Part shown: in pieces, positions 55,837 through 63,529 of the stretch
Numbering within the stretch: position 1 is the first letter of the stretch
Layout of the letters: every line of letters starts with the position of its first letter
DNA from: Roseiarcus sp963759955
GTDB taxonomy: Bacteria > Pseudomonadota > Alphaproteobacteria > Rhizobiales > Beijerinckiaceae
Length of the DNA stretch: 64,000 bases
Reading direction: 5' to 3'
Assembly: GCA_963759955.1 (NCBI GenBank)
Contig: CAVXCA010000044.1
Span: forward strand, 4,941 to 68,940
Notes under the pieces: generated by a model
Seen by the model: the letters and a program-made list of their open reading frames with translations, nothing else
What the model was told of the DNA's origin: nothing
Databases searched by the model: none
Position numbers and translations under genes: made by a program

Positions 55837-56577
55837 TCATTGAGATCGCGCCGCCTCGGCCGCGACATGCCCCGCGAGCGTTGTAACGAATGTGCGAAGC
55901 CCCGTGAGATCGGACATCTCGACATAGTCACCGGACCGTACGGCCCCGCGAGGCGATGCCAACACCGACGCGGCAGCGTATAGCTGCTCTTGAATGAGCC
56001 GTTGGCAGAGAATGTCGTACCGCTTCAGATACGAAGCGCCACGGAATTCCTTGAAGACTGGAAAGTGTGGAGACCGATCGTTAATGGGCGAACGAGACTT
56101 CGGAGCGTCTTCGACCATCATCATCCAGCCCACGAATGGACGGGGCTGCTTACCGAATGCACCCTCGCGATAGGCAGTCCAAAAGTCGTGCGCGGTGCCA
56201 ATCGCTTCCTCGGTGCGGTTGTTGAAATTGTTTCCGAACGATGGGCCGACCTGGCTCTTGAGTTCAACCGCCGCAACAAGCCGACCTTCGTTTATCACCA
56301 GCACATCCCATAGCTTCGTTGGCCGGAAGTATCCGGGCAGCGTCACGACGGCACGCTGTTGGTGAATTTCCGCATGCCCAAGACCGTTGCCTCTGACAAT
56401 GTCGACGATCAGAGCAAGAAACCCATCCATGTTCTTGCCGGCGGTTACACCCGCACGTTCACCTTGGTCGGCCTTGCCGGCTTCGATTTGTTTCGCGCGA
56501 GCCTTCTCCCGATTGCCCCAAAACGCCATCGTCGCGTCTTTAGCCTTCTGATCAAAATTTTCGAGGTTCAGCGGCAT
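55837..56577 (-). CDS. Type II restriction endonuclease, PaeR7I/XhoI family
   Basis: A 246-residue endonuclease, the length of PaeR7I. The sequence strongly resembles that enzyme: FDQKAKDATMAFWGNREKAR, AGVTAGKNMDGFLALIVDIV, VELKSQVGPSFGNNFNNR, EAIGTAHDFWTAYREGAFG and SPHFPVFKEFRGASYLKRYD. PaeR7I and XhoI cut C^TCGAG, so that target is predicted. The gene begins inside the end of the methyltransferase gene (10-base overlap), so the protective enzyme is made first. Confidence 0.94.
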   Translation of the reverse strand: MPLNLENFDQKAKDATMAFWGNREKARAKQIEAGKADQGERAGVTAGKNMDGFLALIVDIVRGNGLGHAEIHQQRAVVTLPGYFRPTKLWDVLVINEGRLVAAVELKSQVGPSFGNNFNNRTEEAIGTAHDFWTAYREGAFGKQPRPFVGWMMMVEDAPKSRSPINDRSPHFPVFKEFRGASYLKRYDILCQRLIQEQLYAAASVLASPRGAVRSGDYVEMSDLTGLRTFVTTLAGHVAAEAARSQ

Positions 56578-58331
56578 ACGTTTGTTTTCCGATCGATCCC
56601 GAGCGCTTCCAGCTCGCTAGTCGTCAAGTCGTAGAGTGCGGCCACTGCGGCATCGCACGCGTCCCTGTCGTTCTTGTGGGCTGCCGCAATGAGTGCCTTG
56701 CGCAATTCGTTGTCGACCGCGTGCCAGTGCGGGACGCGGATGCGGCGCACGTATTGCGCCTGGAATTTGAGATAGCCGCCTCGCATCTTCGTCGAGTACG
56801 TCGACACGAAGAGTTTGGCGATGCTCGACAACATAACCGCCTGTAGCGCCCGCAAATCCCACGTGTCCGACGTTAGGACGTACAGATTGTGGTGGGGGTA
56901 CAGTTTGCCCTCCTCAAAGACGACGTTTGCCTCGCCTTTGATATCCGGGAGAAGCAGCTTCGGCTTGTACGTGAGGCTCGGATAAATCCGATCAATGGTT
57001 CGATACCAACTCCCCGGATTCTTCTGCGAGATGTGCCGACGCTTGATCGCCTCGCCGTGCTCCTCGAGATAGCGGGCGAACTTTGGGTACTCGCTGAATG
57101 ATGCGAGGCGGCCGTCCTCTTCAAATGGGTTGAGCACCCCGTACCCGCGCCATTTGACGGTGCCGCTTGTGATGTCGCGACTCATGGCGAGCGGCAATTT
57201 GCGCGACGGTTCGACATCCAGCGCGTCATACTTCGCGACAAAGATTTTGTCGGCACCGGTGGCGACGCCAATCCCGACCTTGCATCCCGCATCCTCGATC
57301 GTCGGGAACTGCGCCTCGAGGCGTCGCACGACAGCCAATTGCAATGGAGAGTCTACGATCCAGGGTTCTTCGCCGCTGACGATTCCCGTCCCCTCGACCA
57401 CGTCGGGATGTTTCGATCCTTCCCGCAACGCGCGCGCAAGTGGCCTCAAAATCTCCGCATCGATTGCGGGACGATATGAAAATCTCGTTTGAGCGGATCG
57501 ATCTTTTCCAATGACGAATATTCCGGGGTACGCGATAACGTCATCATGGAACGCGGGAGTGTCGACCATGTCGACATACGTATGCAGATGATAGTGATCC
57601 GAGATCAGACGCCGGAGCGGTGCTCCGTAACGATTCTTCATCCACCGGTCGGCGCAAATGAACGCGAGCTTGCCGCCAGCAGCGAGCGACGACAGACCTT
57701 TCTCGATGAACGGAATATATAGATCGGCGCGATCAAAAATTGTCGCGTAGCGCCGACGATATTCCGCCATCAGAATATCGGGGATCAACTCCTGTCGAAC
57801 GTAAGGCGGGTTTCCTATTACATGCGAGAAATTGAAATCAAAATCAGTTAGCAGAAAATCACCTTCGCGGAGCCAGGAGCTGACGAGGGTAGCAGCCTCT
57901 TGGTGCGAAAGCCCCTCCGCCTCGAGCACTCGCATCAGCCGAGTTTTCATGACCTCAAAGGTCTTGTGATGCAGCTCAACGCCGCGAATCGCGTCCTTCA
58001 GAGCGATAATTGGATTCGTCCGGTCGCCGCTCGCACGGAACGCTCGAAACAATCGCTCGATCGCAGGAAATAGGAAATCCCCTTGTCCGATCGACGGCTC
58101 GAGCAATCGCGAGCGATGCAACGGCTTGTCGGCCGTATACCCGACGAGATCGAGAATGAACTCGACGACTTCCGGTCGCGTAAAAATTGCCCCGCGCTCT
58201 TCGACGCCTGTCTCCGCACGAAGCTTGTTGGCGGCGTCGGACAGCGAGAATCCGAACAGCTCGAGTTGCGCTGGCCGGTGCGATGTTCTCGAGAACTGAG
58301 TCGGGTCGATCGTTTCGGCGGCGTCCTTCAT
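56568..58331 (-). CDS. N6-adenine DNA methyltransferase of the PaeR7I/XhoI-like system
   Basis: A 587-residue Eco57I/TaqI-type methyltransferase: SAM motif I LLEPSIGQGDFLFPAIERL and the catalytic NPPY in SHVIGNPPYVRQEL, followed by a target-recognition region. It would methylate adenine in the sequence cut by the neighbouring endonuclease. ATG 58331 (MKDAAETIDPTQF) is chosen; the open frame extends 53 residues further upstream without resemblance. Divergent from the next gene, with 197 bases between starts. Confidence 0.92.
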   Translation of the reverse strand: MKDAAETIDPTQFSRTSHRPAQLELFGFSLSDAANKLRAETGVEERGAIFTRPEVVEFILDLVGYTADKPLHRSRLLEPSIGQGDFLFPAIERLFRAFRASGDRTNPIIALKDAIRGVELHHKTFEVMKTRLMRVLEAEGLSHQEAATLVSSWLREGDFLLTDFDFNFSHVIGNPPYVRQELIPDILMAEYRRRYATIFDRADLYIPFIEKGLSSLAAGGKLAFICADRWMKNRYGAPLRRLISDHYHLHTYVDMVDTPAFHDDVIAYPGIFVIGKDRSAQTRFSYRPAIDAEILRPLARALREGSKHPDVVEGTGIVSGEEPWIVDSPLQLAVVRRLEAQFPTIEDAGCKVGIGVATGADKIFVAKYDALDVEPSRKLPLAMSRDITSGTVKWRGYGVLNPFEEDGRLASFSEYPKFARYLEEHGEAIKRRHISQKNPGSWYRTIDRIYPSLTYKPKLLLPDIKGEANVVFEEGKLYPHHNLYVLTSDTWDLRALQAVMLSSIAKLFVSTYSTKMRGGYLKFQAQYVRRIRVPHWHAVDNELRKALIAAAHKNDRDACDAAVAALYDLTTSELEALGIDRKTNVCR

Positions 58332-58515
58332 AATTGAAGTGTAACCTGATTCTCCGCATTCTGAAAAGAACGAAAAGCGAACACAGGCTCTTTGTACCTC
58401 GCTCGTCGCCCGGCCGCGTTTGCCCGTCGCACATGTTGTCGTGCGTGGCGTTTTCTTTCGTCTGGTCGCCTCATCACGACGTGGGGACAATCGCGTTGGC
58501 GTGCCTGGCGGATGC

Positions 58516-58521
58516 TAGAAT
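58516..58521 (+). promoter_or_regulatory. Possible -10 box (TAGAAT) just before the next start codon
   Basis: TAGAAT ends seven bases before ATG 58529 and no ribosome binding site lies between. TTGGCG at 58496-58501 is a candidate -35 at only 14 bases. If used, the transcript would be leaderless. Weak on its own; compare the box at 59343. Confidence 0.35.
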
Positions 58522-58528
58522 TATTGCC

Positions 58529-59296
58529 ATGCCCACTTCCGAAGAACACGACGCTGCCATCGGCTCCGACACGGCGACGCCAGCGTCGCCAACACCGCCG
58601 ATCGTCGCATCACATCAGGTCGACACTTCCGACAATGGCGACGCCAGCGACGCCATGCTCACCGCCCTTGCCGACGATCTTGAATACACCCTCACTGTGG
58701 GACAAGCTCTCGAGCGAATCGTCACCTCCGGGCGCAAGGTTCCATCCGGGCGTTCGATTCAGCGTTATTGTATCGAGGGCCGTCTCGCCGCGAAAAAGAT
58801 TCGTACCGTCTTCGGTTCGGAATGGCTCATCAATGAGACCTCACTTGCAAAACTGATTGAGATAGAGCCTGTCGTTACCGGCGACGCCAGCGTCGCCATC
58901 GGCTCCGACACGGCGACGCCAGCGTCGCCAACACCGCCGATCGTCGCATCACATCAGGTCGACACTTCCGACAATGGCGACGCCAGCGACGCCAGTCATG
59001 TTTCGGCGGCAACGCCGGTAGGGGAGAGGCGGACGATCGCCGAAGTGCTCATCGAGAATGCCCGGCTTCTTGCGCAAGTCGAAGGCAGAGATGCGATCAT
59101 TCAGGAACTCAAGGAAGACCGCAGCTTTCTGCGCGAAGAGGTGCGCGAGGGCCGTCGATCGCGCGACGATGTAAAGAACATCGCCGAGCGTATGCTCGAC
59201 ACACTGAAAACCATGGCGGTCGGACGCCTGTCGATGGCGACGCCACCAGACCCCATGCAAGCCACCGTCATCGATCCCGACAGTAGCCGCGGGTAG
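58529..59296 (+). CDS. Putative DNA-binding protein with a duplicated linker, function unknown
   Basis: A 255-residue protein. The middle (about 55-110: YTLTVGQALERIVTSGRKVP, SIQRYCIEGRLAAKKI, SEWLINETSLAKLIE) resembles a MerR/excisionase-like winged helix. A C-terminal coiled coil follows (about 170-235: ENARLLAQVEGRDAIIQELK, FLREEVREGRRSRDDVKNIAERM). Two identical 33-residue Thr/Ala/Pro/Asp-rich linkers (starting AIGSDTATPASPTPP) flank the DNA-binding part; they come from a perfect 100-bp duplication. The architecture recalls plasmid partition or replication accessory proteins. ATG 58529 is chosen because the upstream extension has no such character. Confidence 0.65.
   Translation: MPTSEEHDAAIGSDTATPASPTPPIVASHQVDTSDNGDASDAMLTALADDLEYTLTVGQALERIVTSGRKVPSGRSIQRYCIEGRLAAKKIRTVFGSEWLINETSLAKLIEIEPVVTGDASVAIGSDTATPASPTPPIVASHQVDTSDNGDASDASHVSAATPVGERRTIAEVLIENARLLAQVEGRDAIIQELKEDRSFLREEVREGRRSRDDVKNIAERMLDTLKTMAVGRLSMATPPDPMQATVIDPDSSRG
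58556..58655 (+). repeat. 100-bp direct repeat, copy A
   Basis: Identical over 100 bases to 58895-58994, 339 bases (113 codons) downstream and in frame. The lack of any difference means the duplication is recent or kept uniform. It contains two of the five 18-bp palindromic sites. Confidence 0.92.
58573..58993. repeat. Five copies of an 18-bp near-palindrome GGCGACGC-CA-GCGWCGCC
   Basis: Sites lie at 58573-58590, 58637-58654, 58880-58897, 58912-58929 and 58976-58993. Three are perfect 8-2-8 palindromes (GGCGACGC-CA-GCGTCGCC); two have one mismatch (GCGACGCC). They sit inside the coding sequence of the putative DNA-binding protein, which suggests binding sites for that protein or for a partition system. 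That role is inference. Confidence 0.6.
58895..58994 (+). repeat. 100-bp direct repeat, copy B
   Basis: Second identical copy of 58556-58655, also inside the same gene. Contains two more palindromic sites; a further one (58880-58897) spans its left border. Confidence 0.92.
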
Positions 59297-59323
59297 GGAA
59301 TAGGGGACTGTGTACAGCGCGTC

Positions 59324-59348
59324 TTGACAGCCAGGCGTGCGCTATAAT
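59324..59348 (+). promoter_or_regulatory. Consensus hexamers TTGACA and TATAAT at short spacing
   Basis: TTGACA (59324-59329) and TATAAT (59343-59348) are both perfect sigma70 hexamers but only 13 bases apart, four short of the optimum. TATAAT ends six bases before ATG 59355, with no ribosome binding site between, so transcription from it would give a leaderless message. Confidence 0.5.
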
Positions 59349-59354
59349 GCGCAG

Positions 59355-59714
59355 ATGGAGCACATAGGTGAACAGCTACAGCGCATCGAGCGCAACATGA
59401 AGCTCAACACCATCGACCCGGTGACGCTTCACGGCTTCACGCAAATCCCGAATTTCATTCTGCGCGATCCGAATGTTTCGATCGGCGCGAAGACAGTCTA
59501 CTCGCTGCTCCTCAGCTACGCTTGGCACAACGACCTCTGCTTCCCCGGCCAAGAGCGCCTGGCCAAGGACGTGGGGATGGGCATCGCAAGCGTGAACCGC
59601 TTCATCAAGGAGCTTGAGGAATGCTCGCTCATCGAGATCATGAGAAGAGGGCAGGGGAAGACGAACTTCTACACGGTCAATTTCGTTGTGAAGAAGCACG
59701 TTCGGAAATCCTGA
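59355..59714 (+). CDS. Winged-helix (Rep-like/DnaD-like) DNA-binding protein
   Basis: A 119-residue protein with a helix-turn-helix of the kind found in phage and plasmid replication proteins: GFTQIPNFILRDPNVSIGAK then TVYSLLLSYAWHND, GQERLAKDVGMGIASVNRFI and LEECSLIEIMRRGQGKTNFY. ATG 59355 directly follows a TATAAT box; GTG 59337 and ATG 59397 are alternatives. Directly after it come three 22-bp repeats and an AT-rich tract, as expected for an initiator beside its origin. Homologs are often longer, and the +1 frame past the stop stays open to 59815, so a lost C-terminus is possible. Confidence 0.75.
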   Translation: MEHIGEQLQRIERNMKLNTIDPVTLHGFTQIPNFILRDPNVSIGAKTVYSLLLSYAWHNDLCFPGQERLAKDVGMGIASVNRFIKELEECSLIEIMRRGQGKTNFYTVNFVVKKHVRKS

Positions 59715-59732
59715 TTTCCACCGGTGGAAATC
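59713..59732. promoter_or_regulatory. Perfect 20-bp palindrome at the end of the Rep-like gene
   Basis: GATTTCCACCGGTGGAAATC reads the same on both strands and overlaps the first iteron-like repeat. Likely a protein-binding site. Confidence 0.65.
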
Positions 59733-59781
59733 AAGAATTCCATCGGCTGAAATCAAGTATTCCACAGGCGAAATTCACTCT
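59716..59781 (+). repeat. Three 22-bp iteron-like direct repeats
   Basis: Repeats start at 59716, 59738 and 59760, exactly 22 bases apart. Units 1 and 2 share TTCCA-YCGG-Y-K-GAAATCAAG-WA; unit 3 is more diverged (TTCCACAGGCGAAATTCACT). A 22-bp period is two helical turns and is not a multiple of three, so this is not a coding repeat. With the adjacent Rep-like gene and AT-rich tract it fits an iteron origin. Confidence 0.65.
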
Positions 59782-59880
59782 ACTTAACAATACGCATTTA
59801 ACTATATACATATAAAATATACAGATAAGGATGCGATTTAATAAAAAAGCGAAATGCAAAATCAGAATACAACTCGGAAG
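59782..59880. other. AT-rich tract, candidate DNA-unwinding element
   Basis: About 100 bases of very low GC content (for example TTTAACTATATACATATA) in a GC-rich genome, directly after the iteron-like repeats. Such a tract beside iterons is where plasmid origins melt. No gene is visible. Confidence 0.5.
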
Positions 59881-59923
59881 GGAAGGCAAGGGCTTGACAA
59901 AGCCATTATTTCATGGTCGCGCA

Positions 59924-59945
59924 ATATCTGTCCTCCGACAGATAT
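59924..59945. promoter_or_regulatory. Inverted repeat ATATCTGTC-N4-GACAGATAT upstream of a toxin-antitoxin pair
   Basis: Perfect 9-bp arms around a 4-base loop, 51 bases before the antitoxin start. Probable operator for autoregulation of the toxin-antitoxin genes. Confidence 0.55.
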
Positions 59946-59996
59946 CTAGATTGAGCACATAGTTGCGTGACGGGCAAAACAGATTACAATATCCGT

Positions 59997-60209
59997 ATGA
60001 GTACATTACTTGAAAAAGCATTCGAGAAGGCCCGCGAATTACCGGAGCCCGATCAAGATATCGCCGCAGCCGAGCTTTTGGGCGTGCTCGCCGATTTTCC
60101 CACCCCGGCAGAGCGGGCCGCCATAGCCGAAGGTCGCGCGCAGTACGAGCGTGGTGAGTTCGTTACCCACGAACAATGGAGACATGACATGGGTCTTGCT
60201 GATCGCTAA
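59997..60209 (+). CDS. Antitoxin of a RelE/ParE-type pair
   Basis: A 70-residue acidic protein (MSTLLEKAFEKARELPEPDQ, then ERAAIAEGRAQYERGEFVTH and EQWRHDMGL), the pattern of small type II antitoxins of the addiction-module component type. ATG 59997 is favoured over an in-frame start at 59967. The toxin gene overlaps its end by 26 bases. Confidence 0.82.
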   Translation: MSTLLEKAFEKARELPEPDQDIAAAELLGVLADFPTPAERAAIAEGRAQYERGEFVTHEQWRHDMGLADR

Positions 60210-60441
60210 CCGCGCTCGCCGCGCGAAGCGCGACATGTCGCGCGCAGATGCCGAGCAGATCGACGCCGCCTATGTCGAGATGCGCAAAGACCCGTACAGC
60301 GGCGACATCAAATTCCTCAGAGGGACGGATCGAGCGTTGCGCCGCCGGGTCGGCGCGTGGCGAATCATGTTCGACGTGTACGCGGATCGTCACGTCGTCC
60401 TCGTCAACGACGTGCAGCGCCGAGACTCAACCACCTATTGA
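60184..60441 (+). CDS. RelE/ParE-family toxin
   Basis: An 85-residue basic protein of the RelE/ParE fold: WVLLIANRARRAKRDMSRAD, DPYSGDIKFLRG, RRRVGAWRIMFDVYADRHVV and LVNDVQRRDSTTY. RelE-type members cut mRNA at the ribosome and ParE-type members poison gyrase; the branch is not clear. The start ATG 60184 lies inside the antitoxin gene, which couples translation. Confidence 0.85.
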   Translation: MTWVLLIANRARRAKRDMSRADAEQIDAAYVEMRKDPYSGDIKFLRGTDRALRRRVGAWRIMFDVYADRHVVLVNDVQRRDSTTY

Positions 60442-60452
60442 ATCCAATCGCC

Positions 60453-60632
60453 ATGGCCGACATACAGAGCGCGTGTGACCGCATAGAGGCCTACCGGGCG
60501 AACGTCGTGCAGCGTCTCGAATATCAGCTGATCTGGTTTCGAGCGAAGGCCACCGTCGAAGACATTCAGCGATTTATCTACGAACGCGACGAGCAGCGGC
60601 CGGTCGCCGAATACATCGTACGCGTCCGGTAA
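60453..60632 (+). CDS. Small hypothetical protein, probably cut short by the IS66 element
   Basis: A 59-residue frame (MADIQSACDRIEAYRANVVQ, then LIWFRAKATVEDIQRFIYER) starting 11 bases after the toxin stop. No family recognised. Its TAA stop (60630-60632) is part of GTAA, the expected first bases of the IS66-family element, so the original protein was probably longer. Confidence 0.45.
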   Translation: MADIQSACDRIEAYRANVVQRLEYQLIWFRAKATVEDIQRFIYERDEQRPVAEYIVRVR

Positions 60633-60712
60633 CGACCGCCTTCCGCGGCGAGGGTCGGATCGGCTAGCTGTTCGGTCGGGACGCTGACGATAGTGTCCAC
60701 GAGCGGGGCTAA

Positions 60713-61129
60713 ATGGACACGAATTCATCGAGTGACGTTGGATATCGGGGCGTTCGCCCCGACAATTTGGGGCGACGTCGGCGCAGAACCTACACCCTCG
60801 ATGAGAAGCGGCGGCTTTTGGCTGAGTGCGGCGAGCCGGGAACGTCTGTGTCGGGTGTCGCCCAGCGACATTCAATCAATGCGAACCTGCTATTCACCTG
60901 GCGCCGACAGATGCGGCCGTTGTCAGCAGCCGAGCCGCCCATGGAATTGGTTCCGGTCGAGATTGTCGGCGAACCGGAGAGTCCGCCCGCCACGCCGGCG
61001 ATGGCCGTCGAACGACGCGGCGCGATCGAGATCACGCTGGTTGGCGGCGCCCACGTTCGGGTCGACGCGAACGTCAACGAAGCGGCGCTCAGACGGGTTC
61101 TGTCGGCCTTGAAGGCGGCGGCGAGATGA
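60713..61129 (+). CDS. tnpA: IS66-family accessory protein TnpA
   Basis: A 138-residue protein with the helix-turn-helix RRRTYTLDEKRRLLAECGEP, then GVAQRHSINANLLFTWRRQM, typical of IS66 TnpA. Its TGA stop overlaps the TnpB start (ATGA at 61126-61129). Confidence 0.9.
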   Translation: MDTNSSSDVGYRGVRPDNLGRRRRRTYTLDEKRRLLAECGEPGTSVSGVAQRHSINANLLFTWRRQMRPLSAAEPPMELVPVEIVGEPESPPATPAMAVERRGAIEITLVGGAHVRVDANVNEAALRRVLSALKAAAR

Positions 61130-61479
61130 TCGCGCCGGGCTCCGGCGTTCGGGTTTACTTGGCGACGCAGCCCTGCGACATGCGCAAAGGGATGGACGGT
61201 TTGGCGGCGCAGGTTCAGAACGTGCTCGCCGCCGATCCGTTCTGCGGAGCGCTGTTTGTGTTCCGCGGGAAGCGCGGCGACATGTTGAAGATCCTCGCGT
61301 GGGACGGCAGCGGCCTGTGCCTGTTCGCCAAACGGCTCGAGCAAGGCAAGTTCGTCTGGCCTCCGATCGTGGAGGGCCAACTCCAACTAACCCCCGCTCA
61401 ACTCGCCTTGCTCGTCGAGGGCATCGACTGGCGGCGGACGGTCGCGCCGGAGGCGGTGAAGCGGCCAGAATCTGTCTGA
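61126..61479 (+). CDS. tnpB: IS66-family accessory protein TnpB
   Basis: A 117-residue IS66 Orf2 protein: VYLATQPCDMRKGMDGLAAQ, FVFRGKRGDMLKILAWDGSG and CLFAKRLEQGKFVWP are characteristic. It starts at ATG 61126 in a four-base overlap with tnpA. Confidence 0.94.
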   Translation: MIAPGSGVRVYLATQPCDMRKGMDGLAAQVQNVLAADPFCGALFVFRGKRGDMLKILAWDGSGLCLFAKRLEQGKFVWPPIVEGQLQLTPAQLALLVEGIDWRRTVAPEAVKRPESV

Positions 61480-62142
61480 TAATTTCGTGATTCCAATGAT
61501 TTACTCTCGCATGACAGCGTTGATTCTGCTATAAGTTCGCATGTCTCTCGCCACTGCGGAATTGCCTTCGGATCCGGACGCCCTACGCGTGTTCGCGGCG
61601 GCTTTGCAGTCTGAGCTTTACGCCAAGACGCTGCATATCGAGAAGCTGAAGGCGCAGTTGGCGACGCTGCGCCGCGCCCGCTTCGGCCAGTCGTCCGAGA
61701 AGCTCGACCGTCAGATCGATTGGCTCGAACTGGCGATCAGCGACATCGAGGAAGCCGAGGCGGCGAACGAAGCGCGACAGGAGGCGGCGCTTGCGGCGAT
61801 GGGGTCGCGATCGCCCGTCCGAGTGCCGCGTGCGGGGAACCGTCGCCCGCTGCCCGATCATCTTCCGCGCGAGATCGTCGCCCATGCCGGCGCCTGCGTC
61901 TGCCCGGCGTGCGGATCCGGGCGCTTGCGCAAGATCGGCGACGAGGAGCGCGAGGTGCTGGAATACGTCGCCTCGCACTTCAAGGTCGTCGTGCATGTGC
62001 GGCCGAAGCTGAGCTGCCGCGACTGCGAGAGCATTACGCAGCCGCCGATGCCGAGCCTGCCGATCGAACGCGGCCGTCCGGGACCGGGTCTGATCGCCCA
62101 CGTGTTGGTCGCGAAGTACTGCGACCATCTACCCCTGAACCG

Positions 62143-63529
62143 GAGCTATGCCTGAATTTGGGTGACGGCGTGAATCAGGCGGCGAATTTGGCTTCCAGCA
62201 CGACCTCGATTCCGTCGCGGAATTTGGCGCCTTTGACGATCTTCGGCAACTGGTTTTGACCTTGCAGCCTGCGCCAGGTTTTCGACGCCGCCATCACCAA
62301 CTTGAAGACCATCAAGCGAGCGGTGTCTTGCGACAGCGCGCCTTTCATTCGGACGGTGCGATGCCTGACGGTTGCGAAGACGCTTTCGATGGGGTTCGTG
62401 GTGCGCAAATGGTCCCAGTGATCGGCGGGGAAGTCGAAAAACGTCAGCAGCGTCTCTCGGTCTTTGATCAGGCAATCGACGGCCTTGTCGTATTTGGGCG
62501 CGTATTTCTCGGCGAATGTCGTCATAGCGCCCGCCGCGCTGGCGCGATCCGGCGCCAGCCAGATTTCTCGTAGATCCTTATGCGCGTTGGGCTGCACGGA
62601 CTTGGGAAACTTGTTGAGCACGTTCGTTGTTTTGTGCAGCCAGCAGCGCTGATGGCGCGTCGTCGGCAACGCCTCGTCGAGGGCTTTCCAAAAGCCAAGC
62701 GCGCCATCGCCGATGGCCAACTCCGGCGCGATCGACAAACCTCGCGCCTTCAAATCGACGAGCAATTCCCTCCAGCTTTGCGCACTCTCCCGCATGCCTG
62801 TCTGGAAGCCGATCAGTTCCTTGACGCCCTCGGGCGTCGCGCCGATCAGAACCAACATGCATTCGGCCTGCGGCTCCATGCGCGCCTGCAGATAGACGCC
62901 GTCCGCCCAGACGTAGACGTAGCGGCGCGCCGACAAATCGCGATCCTGCCATCGCCGATATTCGTCTTCCCACTCGCTCTTGAGCCGCGCGATCACCGCC
63001 GGCGAGAGATTGGGCGCGTCCTTGCCCAACAGGGCCGCCAGCGCCTCCTGAAAATCGCCGGCGGAAACTCCGCGCAGGTAGAGAACTGGCAGCAGAGCGT
63101 CGAGGCTCTTGGTTCGACGAGCCCATTTGGGCAAGATCGCCGACGTGAAGCGAATGCGATCGCCCGCCGCCGCGCCACGATCGCGAGCCTTCGGCTTTTC
63201 CACATCGACAGAACCGATTCCCGTCTGAATCGCGCGAACCGGGTCGTGCCCGTGGCGAACCACTCGTTGGCGGCCGTCCGCAAGGACGAGATCGGCGTTC
63301 GAGCCCAGAAACGTCTCGAATTCCGCTTCCACCGCCTGGGCGATCAGCCGACGTGCCCCAGCGCGCAGGATTTCGGTGAGCGGATCATCGATTGCCCCTT
63401 TCTGTCGAAGGGCGACAACTCTATTCTCGTTCATGGCGTAACGCTCCATCTTGGAGGTTCGGGTGGCTTGATCACCAACCCCGTTACGCCGCCTTCCTCA
63501 CCCCCGTCACCCAGTTTCCGCCATAGCTC
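62143..63529 (-). mobile_element. IS256-family element inside IS66 tnpC
   Basis: 1387 bp with 26-bp imperfect inverted ends (outer part GAGCTATG, inner part GGGTGACGG on both; about 22 of 26 match). The target duplication CCTGAACCG lies at 62134-62142 and 63530-63538. An intact 9-bp duplication means the insertion has not been rearranged since. Confidence 0.94.
62175..63449 (-). CDS. IS256/Mutator-family transposase
   Basis: A 424-residue transposase with the family landmarks FETFLGSNADLVLADGRQRV, SVDVEKPKARDRG, YVYVWADGVYLQARM, IGDGALGFWKALDEALP, RHQRCWLHKTTNVLNKFPKS and RTTNPIESVFATVRHRTVRM. The DDE residues fall in WADG, IGDG and NPIES. ATG 63434 (MNENRV), with GGAG nine bases upstream, is an alternative start five codons later. 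Intact. Confidence 0.95.
   Translation of the reverse strand: MERYAMNENRVVALRQKGAIDDPLTEILRAGARRLIAQAVEAEFETFLGSNADLVLADGRQRVVRHGHDPVRAIQTGIGSVDVEKPKARDRGAAAGDRIRFTSAILPKWARRTKSLDALLPVLYLRGVSAGDFQEALAALLGKDAPNLSPAVIARLKSEWEDEYRRWQDRDLSARRYVYVWADGVYLQARMEPQAECMLVLIGATPEGVKELIGFQTGMRESAQSWRELLVDLKARGLSIAPELAIGDGALGFWKALDEALPTTRHQRCWLHKTTNVLNKFPKSVQPNAHKDLREIWLAPDRASAAGAMTTFAEKYAPKYDKAVDCLIKDRETLLTFFDFPADHWDHLRTTNPIESVFATVRHRTVRMKGALSQDTARLMVFKLVMAASKTWRRLQGQNQLPKIVKGAKFRDGIEVVLEAKFAA

Noticed and set aside
58556..58994. CRISPR-like repeat-spacer array
   Set aside because: Only two 100-bp copies, in frame inside a gene, with a 239-base unique stretch between; no cas genes.
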